Shown here piece by piece: positions 42,966-55,592 of a stretch of DNA of 64,000 nucleotides. The stretch comes from Oreohelix idahoensis (lineage: Eukaryota > Mollusca > Gastropoda > Stylommatophora > Oreohelicidae): positions 614,783-678,782 of the forward strand of contig JAMPIV010010565.1 in assembly GCA_024509875.1 (NCBI GenBank), read 5' to 3'. Numbering within the stretch: position 1 is the first letter of the stretch; each line of letters starts with the position of its first letter. The position numbers and the translations under genes are program-made. The notes beneath the pieces are model-generated. The model worked only from the letters and a program-made list of their open reading frames with translations, was not told the DNA's origin and made no database searches.

Positions 42966-44119
42966 AATGGTGTTCGAGATACCTGGTTGTTTATTTTTTT
43001 TTTTTCACTGTGAAGAGGCCTGCGCATTGCTGTAATATTTTTGCTATAATTAGCAAATAGCAGTTGCCTTTGTTAGAATAGTGACGTTCTCTGATTGTCG
43101 AGAGTCATCAAAGTGTAATTATATATGTGTACTTAGTGGTTCTTGCATTTTCTGCTACGTGTGATGCTTGCTGCAATAAGTTGTGAGTGTGTCACAGAAT
43201 AACAGCACTTATCGGTACACTATCAGTAAATGTATTATTAATATCTGAATGCTCCATACCAGAGTTTGTCACATATACCTTGACTGTGTTCAGAATCTTG
43301 TATAAGTTATTGCAGTATAACAGTATTGGAGATTTTAACCTCACTGGTATTGTAATTGTGTCATTCAGAATTGTAATAACACATCATGCTGAATCATCCC
43401 CTAGATGTTATCGTGCATATGTTTACAAGCAGGTCTGTCATTGAACTTGTCAAGAAATGCATGACACAAACAAAAAAATTTGATTATCAAGATTCTTATG
43501 GCAACATCTAACAGACTATGTGAATGTTGTAGTGTAAACGAGATGTGGATAACGGAGCAGAGGAAAACAAATGAAATATAGACAAAATGAGTATATCACA
43601 ATTTGTATTACAACATCTGTCACACCATGTGACCACTGTTGTGTAAATTAGGAGTGAATGTAAAAACATGTACTACTAATTAAATACAAATAAAAAGATG
43701 ATCATCAACATTCTTAAACACAACATTTATCAAACTAAGTGACCACTACTGTGTAAAAACAAAGACACTGTTTCTGTTTGTAGACAAAAACAAATTTTAA
43801 AGTTACAAAAACCCTAAATATTTGTGGGGAAAAAAGCATTTGTAAATATTATGTCTAAATTAATTAGTTAATGTAAAGAAGGTAACAATAGATTGTGTTA
43901 AAATAGGACAAAGCTGGAATAAACACAAAGTAAAAATAGGTCAGAGTTAACATGGAGTAAAACTGGAAAATTCAACTAATGTGGAGGGGGTTCAAAACAG
44001 TGTGCATGAATCAATGAGAGAATGACAGTTGGGGAACTTAAGCCCTAATAGGTCTACAGTCCTCACTTTTTTGGTAAAGGGGGAAAAAAAGTGTTGGGGG
44101 GGGGGGGAGAAATATCACC
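42966..44119. repeat. AT-rich intron with degenerate ~105-bp repeats
   Basis: From 43440 to 43750 units resembling the exon-3 acceptor flank (AAACAAATGAAATA, CAACATCT..CA..TATGTGA) recur three times. The remainder is plain AT-rich sequence with no gene. Confidence 0.5.
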
Positions 44120-44480
44120 AGAATGATACAGACTTTCATAAATGGATGTTTGCACAGAATAGAAAGATTAAAAGGTAAAGACAATGTTACCAATGTGGAA
44201 ATGATGAAAAGAACCAGAATAATGCCAGATGTGAGGAGCAGACATTGGCTCAGGACAGCACAGACACTGAGAAAACAAACTGACTGCATTAGAAGGCAAT
44301 CCTTATTCTGGAATTCCCAGAGTAACAGAAATAGAGACAGGCTAAAAACATATGGAGAAATGAACTGGGGACAGACATAAAAGTGATTACGAAGACATGG
44401 AGAGACATTGACTTGATTGCACATGATAGGTAGAGTTGATATGAATTTGTTGAGGGCCTGTACTCCACTAGAAGCTGAAT
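44120..44480 (+). mobile_element. RTE-like LINE 3' end
   Basis: Reads MIQTFINGCLHRIERLKGKD, VRSRHWLRTAQTLRKQTD, then a WNSQSNRNRDR segment and an ETLT..LLRACTPLEAE end with a GAT-rich tail. It is preceded by a 12-G run. Confidence 0.75.
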
Positions 44481-44614
44481 GATATTAAAAGTGATGATCT
44501 CATTTGAAACATCACAACTGGGTTGCTAATTTGGCTTTTTTAATGCCAAATTTAAGAAATCTGGTTTTATTTAAAGATCGTTGGCATCAGACAATTCTAT
44601 AGGCTTTTTTTTTC

Positions 44615-45039
44615 GGTACTGGTCTAGAAAGCGGGCCCCGGAAGTTCAGGTTTTTGAAAACGCGAATCCGACTTTTTATTTAACAACTCCCGATCCGACT
44701 TTTGTATCAACCGCCCACTATTTGCCTTTAGCAGTGTTTCGTGCTTTAATTGTGTTTCGCGCATTAGCTGAATGTTCCGTGCCGGAGCGTTTTAACTTTA
44801 TTGGATGCGCCGATCGAGCACATAATTCCGAGCCGACTGCATCTGAATAGGTGTCCATCGCCGGTCGAGGTCGTTTGTGCATCAAATGGTCATGATACCC
44901 CAGACGAACAGACATGTGACAGCTACGGCAAGACGGTTGGGTTATCTCCCCCTCATACGATACATATTTCGTTTACCATTTCGTAAATTGTGTTTCGTTT
45001 CTCGGAAAAAGTCTGGGGCCCGCTTTCTATACCAGTACC
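44615..45039. mobile_element. 425-bp MITE, hAT-like target duplication
   Basis: The left end GGTACTGGTCTAGAAAGCGG and the inverse of the right end GGTACTGGTATAGAAAGCGG match except at one position and continue into GGCCCC. The flanking TTTTTTTC (44607-44614 and 45040-45047) would be an 8-bp duplication, as made by hAT transposases. The T-richness weakens this. Noncoding. Confidence 0.75.
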
Positions 45040-45119
45040 TTTTTTTCTTTCAAACTTTTAATCTGGCAACCCTGCATGACAAATATATGGAAATTAAACC
45101 TTATTTTTTTTTTTGGGTA

Positions 45120-45162
<43 letters not shown>

Positions 45163-45176
45163 CGGGGGGGGTGGTG
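45120..45176 (+). repeat. Homopolymer G run (43 G)
   Basis: 43 consecutive G, one C, then more G. Long G runs are prone to assembly error and could also form quadruplexes. Confidence 0.9.
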
Positions 45177-45235
45177 GGGTGGTTTCAGATTTTAATATAG
45201 TTCCTGACGTACTGACTGTCTTCTAACATTCATGA

Positions 45236-45442
45236 CTTTTTGCCAGGTGCCAGTGGAACAGGAGATGAGAAGAAGACACTGATGATGAATAGGAGACACA
45301 CTGAAAAAAACTACTGTTAGCCTTACCAGGCAGCCCTTGTTCTGGAACTGCCAAGGTAGATGGAGACCAAAAATACACGGAGATGAGAACTGGAGACAGT
45401 AATTAAAGAGATACAGAAGATGTGGACAGAAACTGAGCAGAA
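45236..45442 (+). mobile_element. RTE-like LINE 3' tail fragment
   Basis: Reads TRQPLFWNCQGRWRPKIHG, as in the LINE tails at 34285-34560 and 44120-44480, then stops without a tail. Confidence 0.6.
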
Positions 45443-46466
45443 CGAACGAACGAACTTTATTTTCAAAGTGTTAAGAATTGGCCACGCAGGCCCGTCTGAC
45501 ATTCTGCCCTTCCTCTCTCTCTCATCATGTATACTGTATCTTTTCATTCTCACATTTACTTTAAACATTATTAAGGCATTTATCATTATAAAAGTAATAT
45601 AACATCATACATTTGCAATAATCATCATAATTAAAGTATATTTTTAAAATAAAAATAAAAAAATTAAAAATAATTACAAAAAATTTTTTTTTAAAAATTA
45701 ATGAAAATGAAAAAAAAAATAAATAAAATAAAAAAACAAACAAGACTGATAAAAATCCAATTCCTCATACAGCAAATTAGTGATTTGAGACATATTCAGA
45801 GATGTGTTATAAGAACTCGTGAAATATTCAAACGGTCTGCTACTGAATGACTCTTCTTCTTCTTCTTCCTCGTTCATCCTGAAAAGGACATTGGTTGCGT
45901 TGTGTCTGTTTACACCGGAGCTGCGATATCTGCGCCTTTTGGCCGACACATCCGACTTCAGCATGGTATTTTTTGGGACCGGGTTTGCCTTCCCTCTTCG
46001 ATCCCTACTCTCTCAGCCAGACTGCAGTGATGCAGCCTGTTTCCAGGACCACCACGTGGAGGTGGAGTAGGGTCTTAGTCAGCTCTGGTTCGCTGACCCT
46101 GATGCAAGCAGTCAAGCTATGGGTCGCTGACTGCATTCTCTATTGCTGCATCTTTGGGTCCCACTGAATGACTCAGGGACTCTGTGTTTTTTCCAGTGCA
46201 CGCGAAAAACTTTACGAGAGGTGAGCAGCTTTGAGTCTCATAGCAGATACTGCTGCAATGATAGGTTCATCAAGATGAGGTGGGGTAAACAGTTACTTTC
46301 CTCGCTGTCTTTGCATCCCAAACTCAAGACCAGAATCAGACTAGGTAGATAGTAAGATAGACATACACGAAAGCAATTAATTTGCCAAGGGTTGAAAATC
46401 GGAACTTGGCATCAATTTTTTTTTATTCATTAAACATCTGTGTGAATGATAACACTTTTAACCCAC
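45443..46466. other. Intron, mostly unrecognised, with a partial SINE
   Basis: AT-rich low-complexity DNA (45560-45745), then a GC-richer block (45880-46190) with no recognised domain. A reverse fragment of the 11415-11650 SINE family follows at 46205-46350 (ATAGCAGATACTGCTGCAAT, CTCGCTGTCTTTGCATCC). Confidence 0.5.
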
Positions 46467-46602
46467 CTCAACTCTTTTTCTCAAAGCTACAGTAAGCTGA
46501 GTTCTGGCCTTCTCCATGAAATGTGTCAAGGACATAAGCTCCTCTGTTGTTTTTGGCACTTGCAATGCTCTTTCCTTGATTTGTTCAAATTTATGGCAGA
46601 TA
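46467..46602 (-). CDS. Axonemal dynein heavy chain, exon 2 of 9 seen (tail)
   Basis: One base plus 45 codons, from an ATTTAG acceptor to a GAG|GTGGGT donor. The translation begins ICHKFEQIKERALQVPKTTE and includes EELMSLTHFMEKA. This matches the conserved dynein tail stretch in which a helical segment with a TEELMxL signature precedes the linker. Phase 2 entry and phase 0 exit agree with both neighbouring exons. The intron to the upstream exon is 11.7 kb and holds the nested LINE complex at 46.8-55.9 kb. Confidence 0.88.
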
Positions 46603-47344
46603 CTAAATATACAAAACAAACAAGAATAAAAATTATTCAAATTTTGCTTAGCATGACAATGCCTTTAGAAACAAATGTCAACTGTTTTAATGAAAATCAG
46701 TTATGCCGTATGACAAAACAACAACCCATTTCATTTTCCAAGTAATTTAATGAAAATCGGTTATTCAATTTGATATCTTCTTCTTCGTACACTCTCAGAT
46801 GTCTACTTGAATGTTTTCAAAGAAAGCAGTAGTCAGTTTGAGGCTATTTGCATCTCAGTAGAGTTTTCCATGAATGGTACTGGTGACGGCCATATGTGCT
46901 TTGTTTGTTTCACATATGTTGGGCATCTTTTAAGCAGATTTTCAAGTCATTTTATCAGTGCCACATTTACACTCTGCCATTACAGGTGTCAATACCTTGT
47001 CAAGGTATGGCGGCTTGCGTACCCTGATTACCCCCCGAGCTATGCCAGCGGGAGTTTTACTCCTGGAAGGTTCTACCAAGCTGGACAGGTTTGCGCAGGT
47101 AGGGGTCAGACTAAAGCAGACACCCTGGTCCTCCAGGTTGGGGGTTTTAGCATAGGGCTGACACCCCTGTCTATGTATTAAGAAACGAAGTTACGACAAC
47201 AAATTAACAAACCTTGCTGCGGGATGGACATCCGGAGTCTGAGGCTCGAATGAATGTCAGTGGTGAAAGCCAAAAGGAAGCCACTGACATGAGAACGGAC
47301 GTCCTGACCGCAAAACAAGAATAGGATTTTGGAATGTCAGGACA

Positions 47345-48166
47345 ATGAACGAGACGAGAAAACTAAAACAGGTCACGGCGGAAATGAGAAACTATAGATT
47401 ACACATTCTAGGGATAAGCGAGAACAGATGGACAGGGACAGGAAAAGTTAAAACAGCAACAGGAGAAACAGTACTTTACTCTGGCAGAGAGGATGGACAG
47501 CACAATGAAGGTGTAGCCATTATTCTACAGAAAGGAACAGAAAGGTCATTACTGGAATAGAAACCCATCAACAACAGACTGATAAGAATAAGATTGAGAG
47601 GGAGATTCACCAACACTACAATAATACAATGCTACGCACCAACAAATGACAGCGACGAAGAGGTCAAGGATGAATTCTATCAACAACTGCAGAAAGAAAT
47701 GGAAGACACACTGAGATACGATCTTTTCATAGTAATGGGAGACCTCAATGTGAAAGTTGGAACACACAATACATATAATGAAAGAGTAATGGGGAAATGC
47801 GGCAGTGGAACAGCAAATGAAAATGGGGATAAATTCATAAGTTTCTGTAGCATTAACAACCTGGTTATTTTAGGAACACTTTTCCCACACAAAGAAATTA
47901 ACAAATTAACATGGGAATCACCAAATGGTCGGGACAGAAACCAGATAGACCACATCATGATTAATGGTAGATGGAGACATGCATTACAAGATGTGAAGGT
48001 AAAAAGAGGTGCGGATGTGGGAAGTGATCACCATTTAGTCGTAGCAAAACTGAAAGTGAAACTAAGAACGGCTGAACCAACTGTAACTACACAGAAAAGG
48101 TTTGACATCAGCAAACTGAAGGACCCCCTTACCAGAAAAGCTTTTGCGGTTGATATAAAGAAGTGA
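47345..48166 (+). pseudogene. LINE D endonuclease part
   Basis: Codons for an APE-type endonuclease: ENRWTG (Glu), GDLNVKVG (Asp, Asn) and SDHHLV (Asp, His). Two in-frame stops: TAG after SLLE (about 47560), where family members have Trp, and TGA after DIKK (48164), where Arg is expected. Confidence 0.85.
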
Positions 48167-48316
48167 TATCAGTTTGCCAAAAGTCAGGAAAAGACATTGA
48201 CTGATGATATAGACCAGAAATTTAACACCATTTCAACAATATATAAGGAAAGCAGCAAATCATGCTTGGGATTCCAGGAAAGGAAGAAGCAAGACTGGAT
48301 AACACCAGAAACATTT

Positions 48317-51300
48317 CTTCTTCTTCTTCTTTCGTTCGCTTGAAATATATTGTCTATATCTGCAATGTTGTTTCTTGTATAAACTTCACTGTCTTTTGTA
48401 GTTCATACAGAGGTCCATATAGTTTTGCTTCCAGTGTTGTTTCTCTGGGCCAGTGGGTTTGCCTCAATATATCATATTTGGGGCAATCTTGAAGTACGTG
48501 CTCTGCAGTCTGGGGTGCCTGTCCACATGTACACATGGCTGAATTGCCAATCTTGAATTTTGTATACATGTGACTGCGGAGTCGGTTGTGTCCTGTTCTG
48601 AGGCGCAGAATGACAATTTGTTCTGATCTGTTCATAGCTTGGTAGTCATCCTGCTTTGGTGTTGGTGGCTTTCTGATTGATTTGATCATCTTTTTCTTCT
48701 GATGGTACGTAACTGGTACATCCGGTTGTTCGTCTGCAGCACCTTCTTTAGCCAGTCCGTCCGCTCTCGTTTCCTGGTATTCCACAATGAGACGGTATCC
48801 ACTGCATGGCGACCCTGCGCTGGTTGCACAGTTCAGAAAGTAGGGTTTGTATACCTGGCAATTTTCTGGACTGAAGTGCTTGGAGTGCTGATCTTGCATC
48901 TGTCAGGAATACTACAGGCTGTGGACCAAGATTGCCTGGATTTCTGCATCATAGTTGTTACAGAATTTCCCCGTTGGTACTCTGATCGTATCCCTAGTGT
49001 TGTTTGGGTATTCTATGTACACTCCTGCTCCTCCATTCTTTACTGCATTCTGTGCTGACCCATCCGTGTATACTCGGACCCAGAGGTCCTGTGGGTATTC
49101 ATCATCAAGGAAACTGAGAGTGACTGTCCTACGTTGCACGCTGTTCTGTTCATCCCTGTCGAATATTCCTTTCACTTTTGTCTGGATGTGTACTGGTAGT
49201 CCAGGCTCCTCTCTCCAAGGGGTTTGTTCTGGCACAGACTTTAGGGTGCTGTTAACTTCAGGCAGGTCTGAGGTTTGTCTACGAAATCGTTTGGCCTGGT
49301 GGATAAAACTGCTTTTTTTTCAATCGCCCCATTGCTAGGTTTTGGAATCTGTCCTTCATTGGATGGCTCGGCATACAGAGGAACTTTTCTGCCTGTGTTA
49401 GCACTTTCGTGTCTCTGCGTTCGCTCAGTGCTTGTATCCTCTCCATTTTCTCCATCTCCACTATAGGCGTTGATTTCATTGCCCCCGTGATGACACTAAG
49501 CGCCTGGTTTTGCACCTTATCTAGCTCTTGTAATGTGGTGTTTGATGCTGGACACCACGCAGCTGACCCATATTCCAGGTGTGGTCGTATGCCCTGCTGG
49601 TAAACTTTACTAAGTATTTTCCCGCTGGCTCCCCATGTGGTTCCACTTAGTTTTCTCAGGATGGCTAACTTCCTCCTGGCCTTTGTTGCTGCCTTGTTGA
49701 TGTGCTGCTTCCATATCAGCCTATCATCGAATGTAACTCCAAGAAAGGTGGGTTGTTTATCTTCTCTCAGGAGCTCTTCGTTTATCTTGATGACACCAGC
49801 TTTTTGTTTGGGAGAGAGGGTGAAGAGCGTAGTGCTGCACTTGTCTGTGTTGATGCTGACACAACATCTATTTGCCTATGAGGTTAAGGCATCTATAGCT
49901 CTTTGTAGCAGTTTGGTGGTCACTGTTGTATGCTCATCTGTGTACCATATTACCAGGTCATCAGTGTACATTGCCACTTTCATTCCACGTGGTAGTTCAG
50001 CAACCAGGTCGTTGATGTGGACTAGGAAAAGTGTGGGGGACAGAACCCCTCCCTGAGGGACGCCATGACGCAGTAGAATTTTCTTACTCTTGAGGCCATC
50101 TAGTTGTACTCGGGCTCTTCTGTTATGCAAGTATGCTTTCACCCATTTGTACATCCTACCATTCACTCTACAATTTCTCAGTTTCTTCAGAAGCTCTTCT
50201 TTCCAAACCTTGTCAAATTCTTTCCTTAGATCTATCCATGCTGCTAGTACCAGTTTCTTAACTTGGAACACATCCTCAATCTCTTGGGAAAGGTAAGTTG
50301 CCTGATCTTTGGTAGAGTAACACTGCCTAAAGCCCGTCTGCTGTGGTACAAGGTTTTCACTTTCAAGGTACCACTGTAGTCTGAGGTTGATGATACGTTC
50401 CATTGTTTTGCAGCTTGTAAGGCTGATTGGTCTGTAGCTGGAGGCCGTGGAACTATCTTTTCCTGGTTTTAGGAGTGGTATCATGATTGCTTCCCTCCAG
50501 GTCTGTGGAACTCTGCCTGAGTTCCAACAGATATTGAAGATCTGCAGCAGCTTTGTTTTTGCTGCGGTTCCCAAGTTCTTAATCATTTCATTGGACACTC
50601 CATCAACTCCTGGCGATTTCTCCTTTTCAATTTGGATATTGCAAGCTCCAGTTCTCTGAATGTCATTGGTGCCTCCATAACTTCAGGTATGGTTCCATCT
50701 CGTCCTGCATATTGTTGTTTCTCACGAGTCTCCTGTTGCTTCTCTGGGCTAACTTCGATGTTGTTGTCTTTAGCAAAGGAGTCTGCAAAGTGATCAGCTG
50801 CCTGTTTTCCCATGAGGATATTTCCATCTTTGTACAGTGCGATCTTTGAGTTTCTCCCTGTACCCTCATCATTAAGTTGTTTTACCAGCTTCCACAGTTT
50901 CCTTGTATCTCTTTCGAAGATCAAGGACTCTGTTTTCTCCTTCCAGCTTCTCCGCCTGGCCTGCAACTTGGCCCTTTGAAATTTGGCCTTAGTTTGCTGG
51001 TAGTTATTGTGGTGTTCTTGGCATGGACTGGTCTCTGCCTGCTTTAGAGATGTTTCCACGTCATTGTGCAGCTGCTCTAGTTCACCATTCCAGTATGGTT
51101 TGTAGTGCTTACAAGCCCCTCTAGGTATTGTTTCACGAGCAGCCTGTAATATGCATCTGCTGAATTCATCGACTAGCTTATTGATGTCTTTGTCTATAGT
51201 CAGATCTCTAGCCAGTATACTGGTACGATGCTGGTACATTGTCCGGTCTGTCTTCTTGTAGTTCCACCTAGAGAGTGCTGCTCTCCTTGACAAGTTTATT

Positions 51301-52323
51301 TTCCACAATTAGGAAGACTGGCCGGTGGTCGCTGCCTCCAAGTTGTTTCCCTACAACGCGTGTGGTGTTCCACTCCAGGCCGGGTGAGTGGAATGCCAGG
51401 TCTGGTGTAGAGGTGGTGTGCCATGATCTCGAGTAGAAGGTTGGTGGGTCGATTGGCTGGTTAATCAGGATAAGCCCATTGTCATCCTGCCAGTTTTCAA
51501 GCTCCTCGCCTCTCCTGTCCATGTGATCATAGCCCCAGCTCTGTGAGTGGCTGTTGAAGTCTCCGCATACAATCAGTCTTTCTTTTGCTGGGATTGTGTC
51601 TAGTGCCAGTGGGTGGTCGCTCGGACAGTAGTAGTTGAGCAGGTGGAATTCTGTACTTTCTGTCCTGAGATGTAGCATCTGGTATTCCGCCCCCTCCATA
51701 TATGTTTCAAGCTGACATGCACTGATGTTACTTCCTCACGAATGTCAGTATTCCACCCTTTCGCCTGTCTATTCGATCAGATCGGTAGCCTCTGATTTTG
51801 AAGGCTATGTCCTTGTTGAGGTGGGTTTCTTGCAAGCAGCATACATTTACTTGCTCTTCATTCAAGATATTTTCGAGCTCTAATTTTTTTATGTAGCCGT
51901 CTTTTTTACTGTTGACGCATTCAGCATTCCAGTGCATTATTTTAAGTGGTCTTTGCTTTGCTTGGCCAGTAGCTCTATTCTCATGCCTCCTGGCTCCACG
52001 GGACAATTGAGAAGGACCCCCAGTAGTGGGGGTTGGGCCCTTTTGAGGCAGAGGGCTCGGCACTGCGCCTGCCTGGGTGTCCGTCACAGGGCGAGTGCCA
52101 TAACGTTTTGTAGATATAGGCATATTCCATTGCGCGTGTGCGTGGCATCCTGATTGCTGTGGTGCGCCTCTTGGCTGGTTGCCTCCGTCTTCAGCACCTT
52201 GACTTTATAGAGCAGACTGTGGTCTTGCTCGAGTGTAGGAGGGCCTGGCCAGTCTTGGTTTTTCGGCCGCTGATGGCTGTACTTGAACCCCATCTCCACG
52301 TCAAGGAGCTGGCCTCGATGGGG
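48317..52323 (-). mobile_element. I-like LINE ("LINE C"), inserted in LINE D
   Basis: Flanked by the 13-bp duplication ACCAGAAACATTT (48304-48316 and 52324-52336). 4.0 kb, with its (GAA)n tail at 48317 and its 5' end at 52323. Minus-strand parts in order: N-terminus and endonuclease (52123-51268: MHWNAECVNSKKDGYIKK, CCLQETHLNKDI, LIVCGDFNSHSQSWGYDH), RT (51308-49876), thumb (49860-49279), RNase H (49235-48700: RVYTDGSAQNAVKNGGAG), tail (48700-48360: TCGQAPQTAEHVLQDCPKY). Several frameshifts. The RT catalytic box reads YTDD (MYTDDLVIW), not the usual YADD. Confidence 0.93.
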
Positions 52324-52349
52324 ACCAGAAACATTTAAACACGATAACG

Positions 52350-54258
52350 ATGAGAAAGGAAATGAAAAGAAAGAAAACAGAAATGAAGTCCCCCAGGTTA
52401 AAGCAACTATATAGCAAACAGTACAGTCAGCTGGACAAGGAAGTTAAACGCCAAACCCGAGCCAACAAAAGGAATTTCCTAGACGATCTTGCAAGACAGG
52501 CAGAAGAGGCAGCACTGAGAAATGAACAAAGCACAGTATACAAAATAACTAAAATCATCAGCAGAAAACGAGGTGCAAACAATATTAGATTAGTAAGAAA
52601 TAAGCAAGGAAATTTCATCACGACAGCAGAGGGACAGGAAACAAGATGGGCAGAGCACTTCAGAGAAACTCTGAACAAGGAACCACCAGAGACACAATTG
52701 AATGTTCATGAGGCTGAAAATGATCTAGATGTTAATACAGACATTCCACAAAAAGAAGAAATCATCACAGCAATCAAAGGGTTAAAGAATGGAAACGCTC
52801 CTGGCCATGATAACTTAAATGCAGAGCTATTTAAGACAGACCCTGAGCTAGCAGTAGAACTATTAGAACCACTATTTGCACAAGTCTGGAAAACAGGGAC
52901 AACACCAACGGAGTGGAACACAGGAATAATTGTCAAATTGCCCAAGAAGGGAGATCTTGCAGACTGCAATAATTGGAGAGGAATAACTCTTCTCTCAGTT
53001 CCCAGCAAAATACTAGACAGGATAATTATACAGAGAATTTCAAAAGCAGTAGACCACAAACTGAGGAAAGAACAAGCAGGATTTAGAAAGAACAGAAGAT
53101 GTGTAGATCATATATTTACCCTCAGGAACATTATAGAGCAGTGCTCAGAATGGCAAAGACAGCTGTACATTAATTTCGTTGATTTTGAAAAGGCTTTTGA
53201 CAGTATATATAGGGACAGTTTATGGAAAATACTGAGGGCTTATGGAATTCCAAGCTGCATAGTGTCAATCATAAAAAGCCTCTATGCCAACTTTACGTGT
53301 AGCGTTGGGCAGAGCAACCTAACCTTTGAGGTGAAGACAGGAGTACGACAGGGATGCCCCTTATCAACCACTCTATTTTTAACAGTCATAGACTAGGTGA
53401 TGCGCCAGACAACAGAGAGCAGTCCAAGAGGAATAAGATGGACTACATTTTCTACTTTGGAAGATCTGGAATATGCAGATGACATTGCACTACTGGCGCA
53501 TTCACATCAACACATCCAGGAAAAAACGGATAGACTTAATAAGTATAGCCAGCAGGTGGGCCTGAACATCAATCTAAAGAAGACAGAGGTCATGATGCTC
53601 AATGTGAGCAACCCTGAGCCCATATCAGTAAGGAATCAGCAACTGGAACAGACAGACACCTTCACATACCTAGGATGCATAGTAACACCAGATGGCGGAG
53701 CAAGCAAAGACATCAACAACAGAATGAACAAAGCAGGAACAGCCTTTTTTAGTCTAAACAACATCTGGAAGTCCTCTCAGTACAGCACAAACACAAAATT
53801 AAGACTATATGAGAGTTGTGTACTTTCTGTGCTTCTCTATGGTGCAGAATGCTGGAGAGTAACAGAGAAGGAAATGTCGAAATTGTCCTCTTTCCACACA
53901 ACCTGCCTAAGAAAAATTGTCAGAATCTATTGGCCGAATACCATCACCAACCAAGAACTGCTTACTCGGAGCAAGCAAGAGGACATGCACACCATCATAA
54001 CTGGCAGACGCTGGAATTGGGTTGGCCATGTCCTCAGAAGAGACCCTGATGCCATCACAAGAACAGCTATGCTATGGACCCCGGAAGGAAAATGAAAGAG
54101 AGGGCGACCGAAAACAACTTGGCGGAGGACTGTGGAGGCTGAGATGCAAAGAATGAACCAGAGTTGGGGCACTGTACGAAAGATGGCCACCGACCGAGCA
54201 AAGTGGAATCAATTTGTTGCTGCCCTACAAGACGCCACCAGGCGTAATGGCCTCTGAC
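52350..54258 (+). pseudogene. LINE D reverse transcriptase part
   Basis: 348 codons from 52350 carry RT motifs up to the GVRQGCPLS block. A TAG at 53394-53396 (Trp expected) separates them from the YADD box (53470-53490) and thumb region in the same frame. A TGA at 54093 (CGA expected, inside GKRKRGRP) precedes the last 55 codons ending NGL*. No frameshifts. Confidence 0.88.
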
Positions 54259-54782
54259 TGCTTTGATGGTCGGCAGCTAAGGATATAAGAAGAAAACATT
54301 TACACTCCTCGGTAATTATTATCTTTAGCTTGTTGAACAGATGGCATCCCAATCTGTTGTGGCCCGTGCAAAGTCTGAAGATTACCACTTGTTCTCTTCT
54401 GTTGATCTGGTAATATGCAACATTTTGTGTGTGAACTGGATGCCATGCATCCCATTTGTTTCTGTATCTGATTGTAATAAAACCCTTTGACTCCTCAAAA
54501 GTTATGCTTGCATCACGCTGAGGTAGCTTTCCCCTTTCCTTTGCTAATCTGTCAGCCTCTTGATTGCCGGGCATGTTACAATGAGATGGGATCCATTGGA
54601 TCACAACACAATTGAATTGTTGACATAATTTGTGGAGCTCTACTCTTAGGTCATCTAGGTCTGCATTATTTTGGCTTTCCAACGTTGCAATTACTGACAA
54701 CGCGTCGGTGAAGAAAGCAACTTGTTTCTCTATGCTTTCTTCTGTTATTATAATTTCTGCAGCAGTTTTCAATGCCTCTGCT

Positions 54783-55592
54783 ACGCCCACGGTGACCGTT
54801 GCCTCAATTGGCTGTGTGTGGTGTACCCGGAAACGGGGCCTCCCAGTACTGAGGCACAGTTAAGTCCCCGATGTCACTTATCGGTGCAGAGTTGAGAGAG
54901 ATGGCTGAGCATCACAATCCCTCCTGTGTTGCAGCATGATGAGAACCCAGCATTGCACACTGAGCTTGGGGGGATCACTTGGGCACCAGACTTAATACTG
55001 GCTCTTGACTGGATGGCCGCATGCAGGAGATTTCTACAATGGAGGGTTGGCAGGTGGTGGGTATCTGGAAGTGGCTCTGTGCAGGACGTGAGGATTCCTT
55101 GGGAGAGCCCATAACCAGAGCACAGCATTGTGCAAGCTCTGCATAGTTGGAGAGCCCCCTGGATGACGGGGAATGCACAGTGTGCTACCCCACCTATCCC
55201 CAACTGCTAACTTAGAACCAGAAGTGGGGTCCTCTGTATGCGTGCCAATCCAGGATAAAATGCCTGGGAAAGAGACTGGAGCTCAGAACTCCCTAACTCA
55301 AAGTTGCAGGATGGCAGAAAAGCCACGGGAAAGACAGGTCTATTTTGAAGATAACGCAACCATATTTTCACCATACGAGCCCGGACGCCGCCTCGGTAAA
55401 CAAGGTCCGCGCAGAGCAGTGACACCCCCAGGCTGCTTGCGAATAGTCTACTACTTGGAACATAAACAGATTAGGGATGAGCCCACTCTCCCGTTGAACA
55501 GGTGCTAAAGTCATAGATACTGGGCCAGAAGGCGCACCGGAAACCACAGTATCACGCAACTCGCTTTTTTTTTTCTATGGAGAGTACACCGT
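54783..55592 (+). mobile_element. 810-bp fragment of the LINE B 5' region, inserted with its own target duplication
   Basis: About 98% identical to 36339-37154. Flanked by CAATGCCTCTGCT on both sides (54770-54782 and 55593-55605), and it interrupts LINE E's RNase H codons. It ends 14 bases into the ORF2 start (ATGGAGAGTACACCGT), so it is 3'-truncated and has no poly(A) or GAA tail. Confidence 0.88.

Larger units (their letters stand above)
46975..54295 (+). mobile_element. RTE-like LINE ("LINE D"), full length, split by LINE C
   Basis: Flanked by ACATTTACACTC at 46963-46974 and 54296-54307. Without LINE C it is 3.3 kb, the usual RTE length. The endonuclease part (47345-48166) has LHILGISENRWTG, FIVMGDLNVKVG and a GSDHHLVVAKL block. 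The RT part (52350-54095) has NGNAPGHDNLNAELF, FVDFEKAFDSIYR, VKTGVRQGCPLSTTLF and the catalytic LEYADDIALLA. The tail KRGRPKTTWRRTVEAEM runs to 54258. The frame is broken only by a few stops (47560, 48164, 53394, 54093), each explained by a single transition (Trp to TAG or Arg CGA to TGA). Confidence 0.92.
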
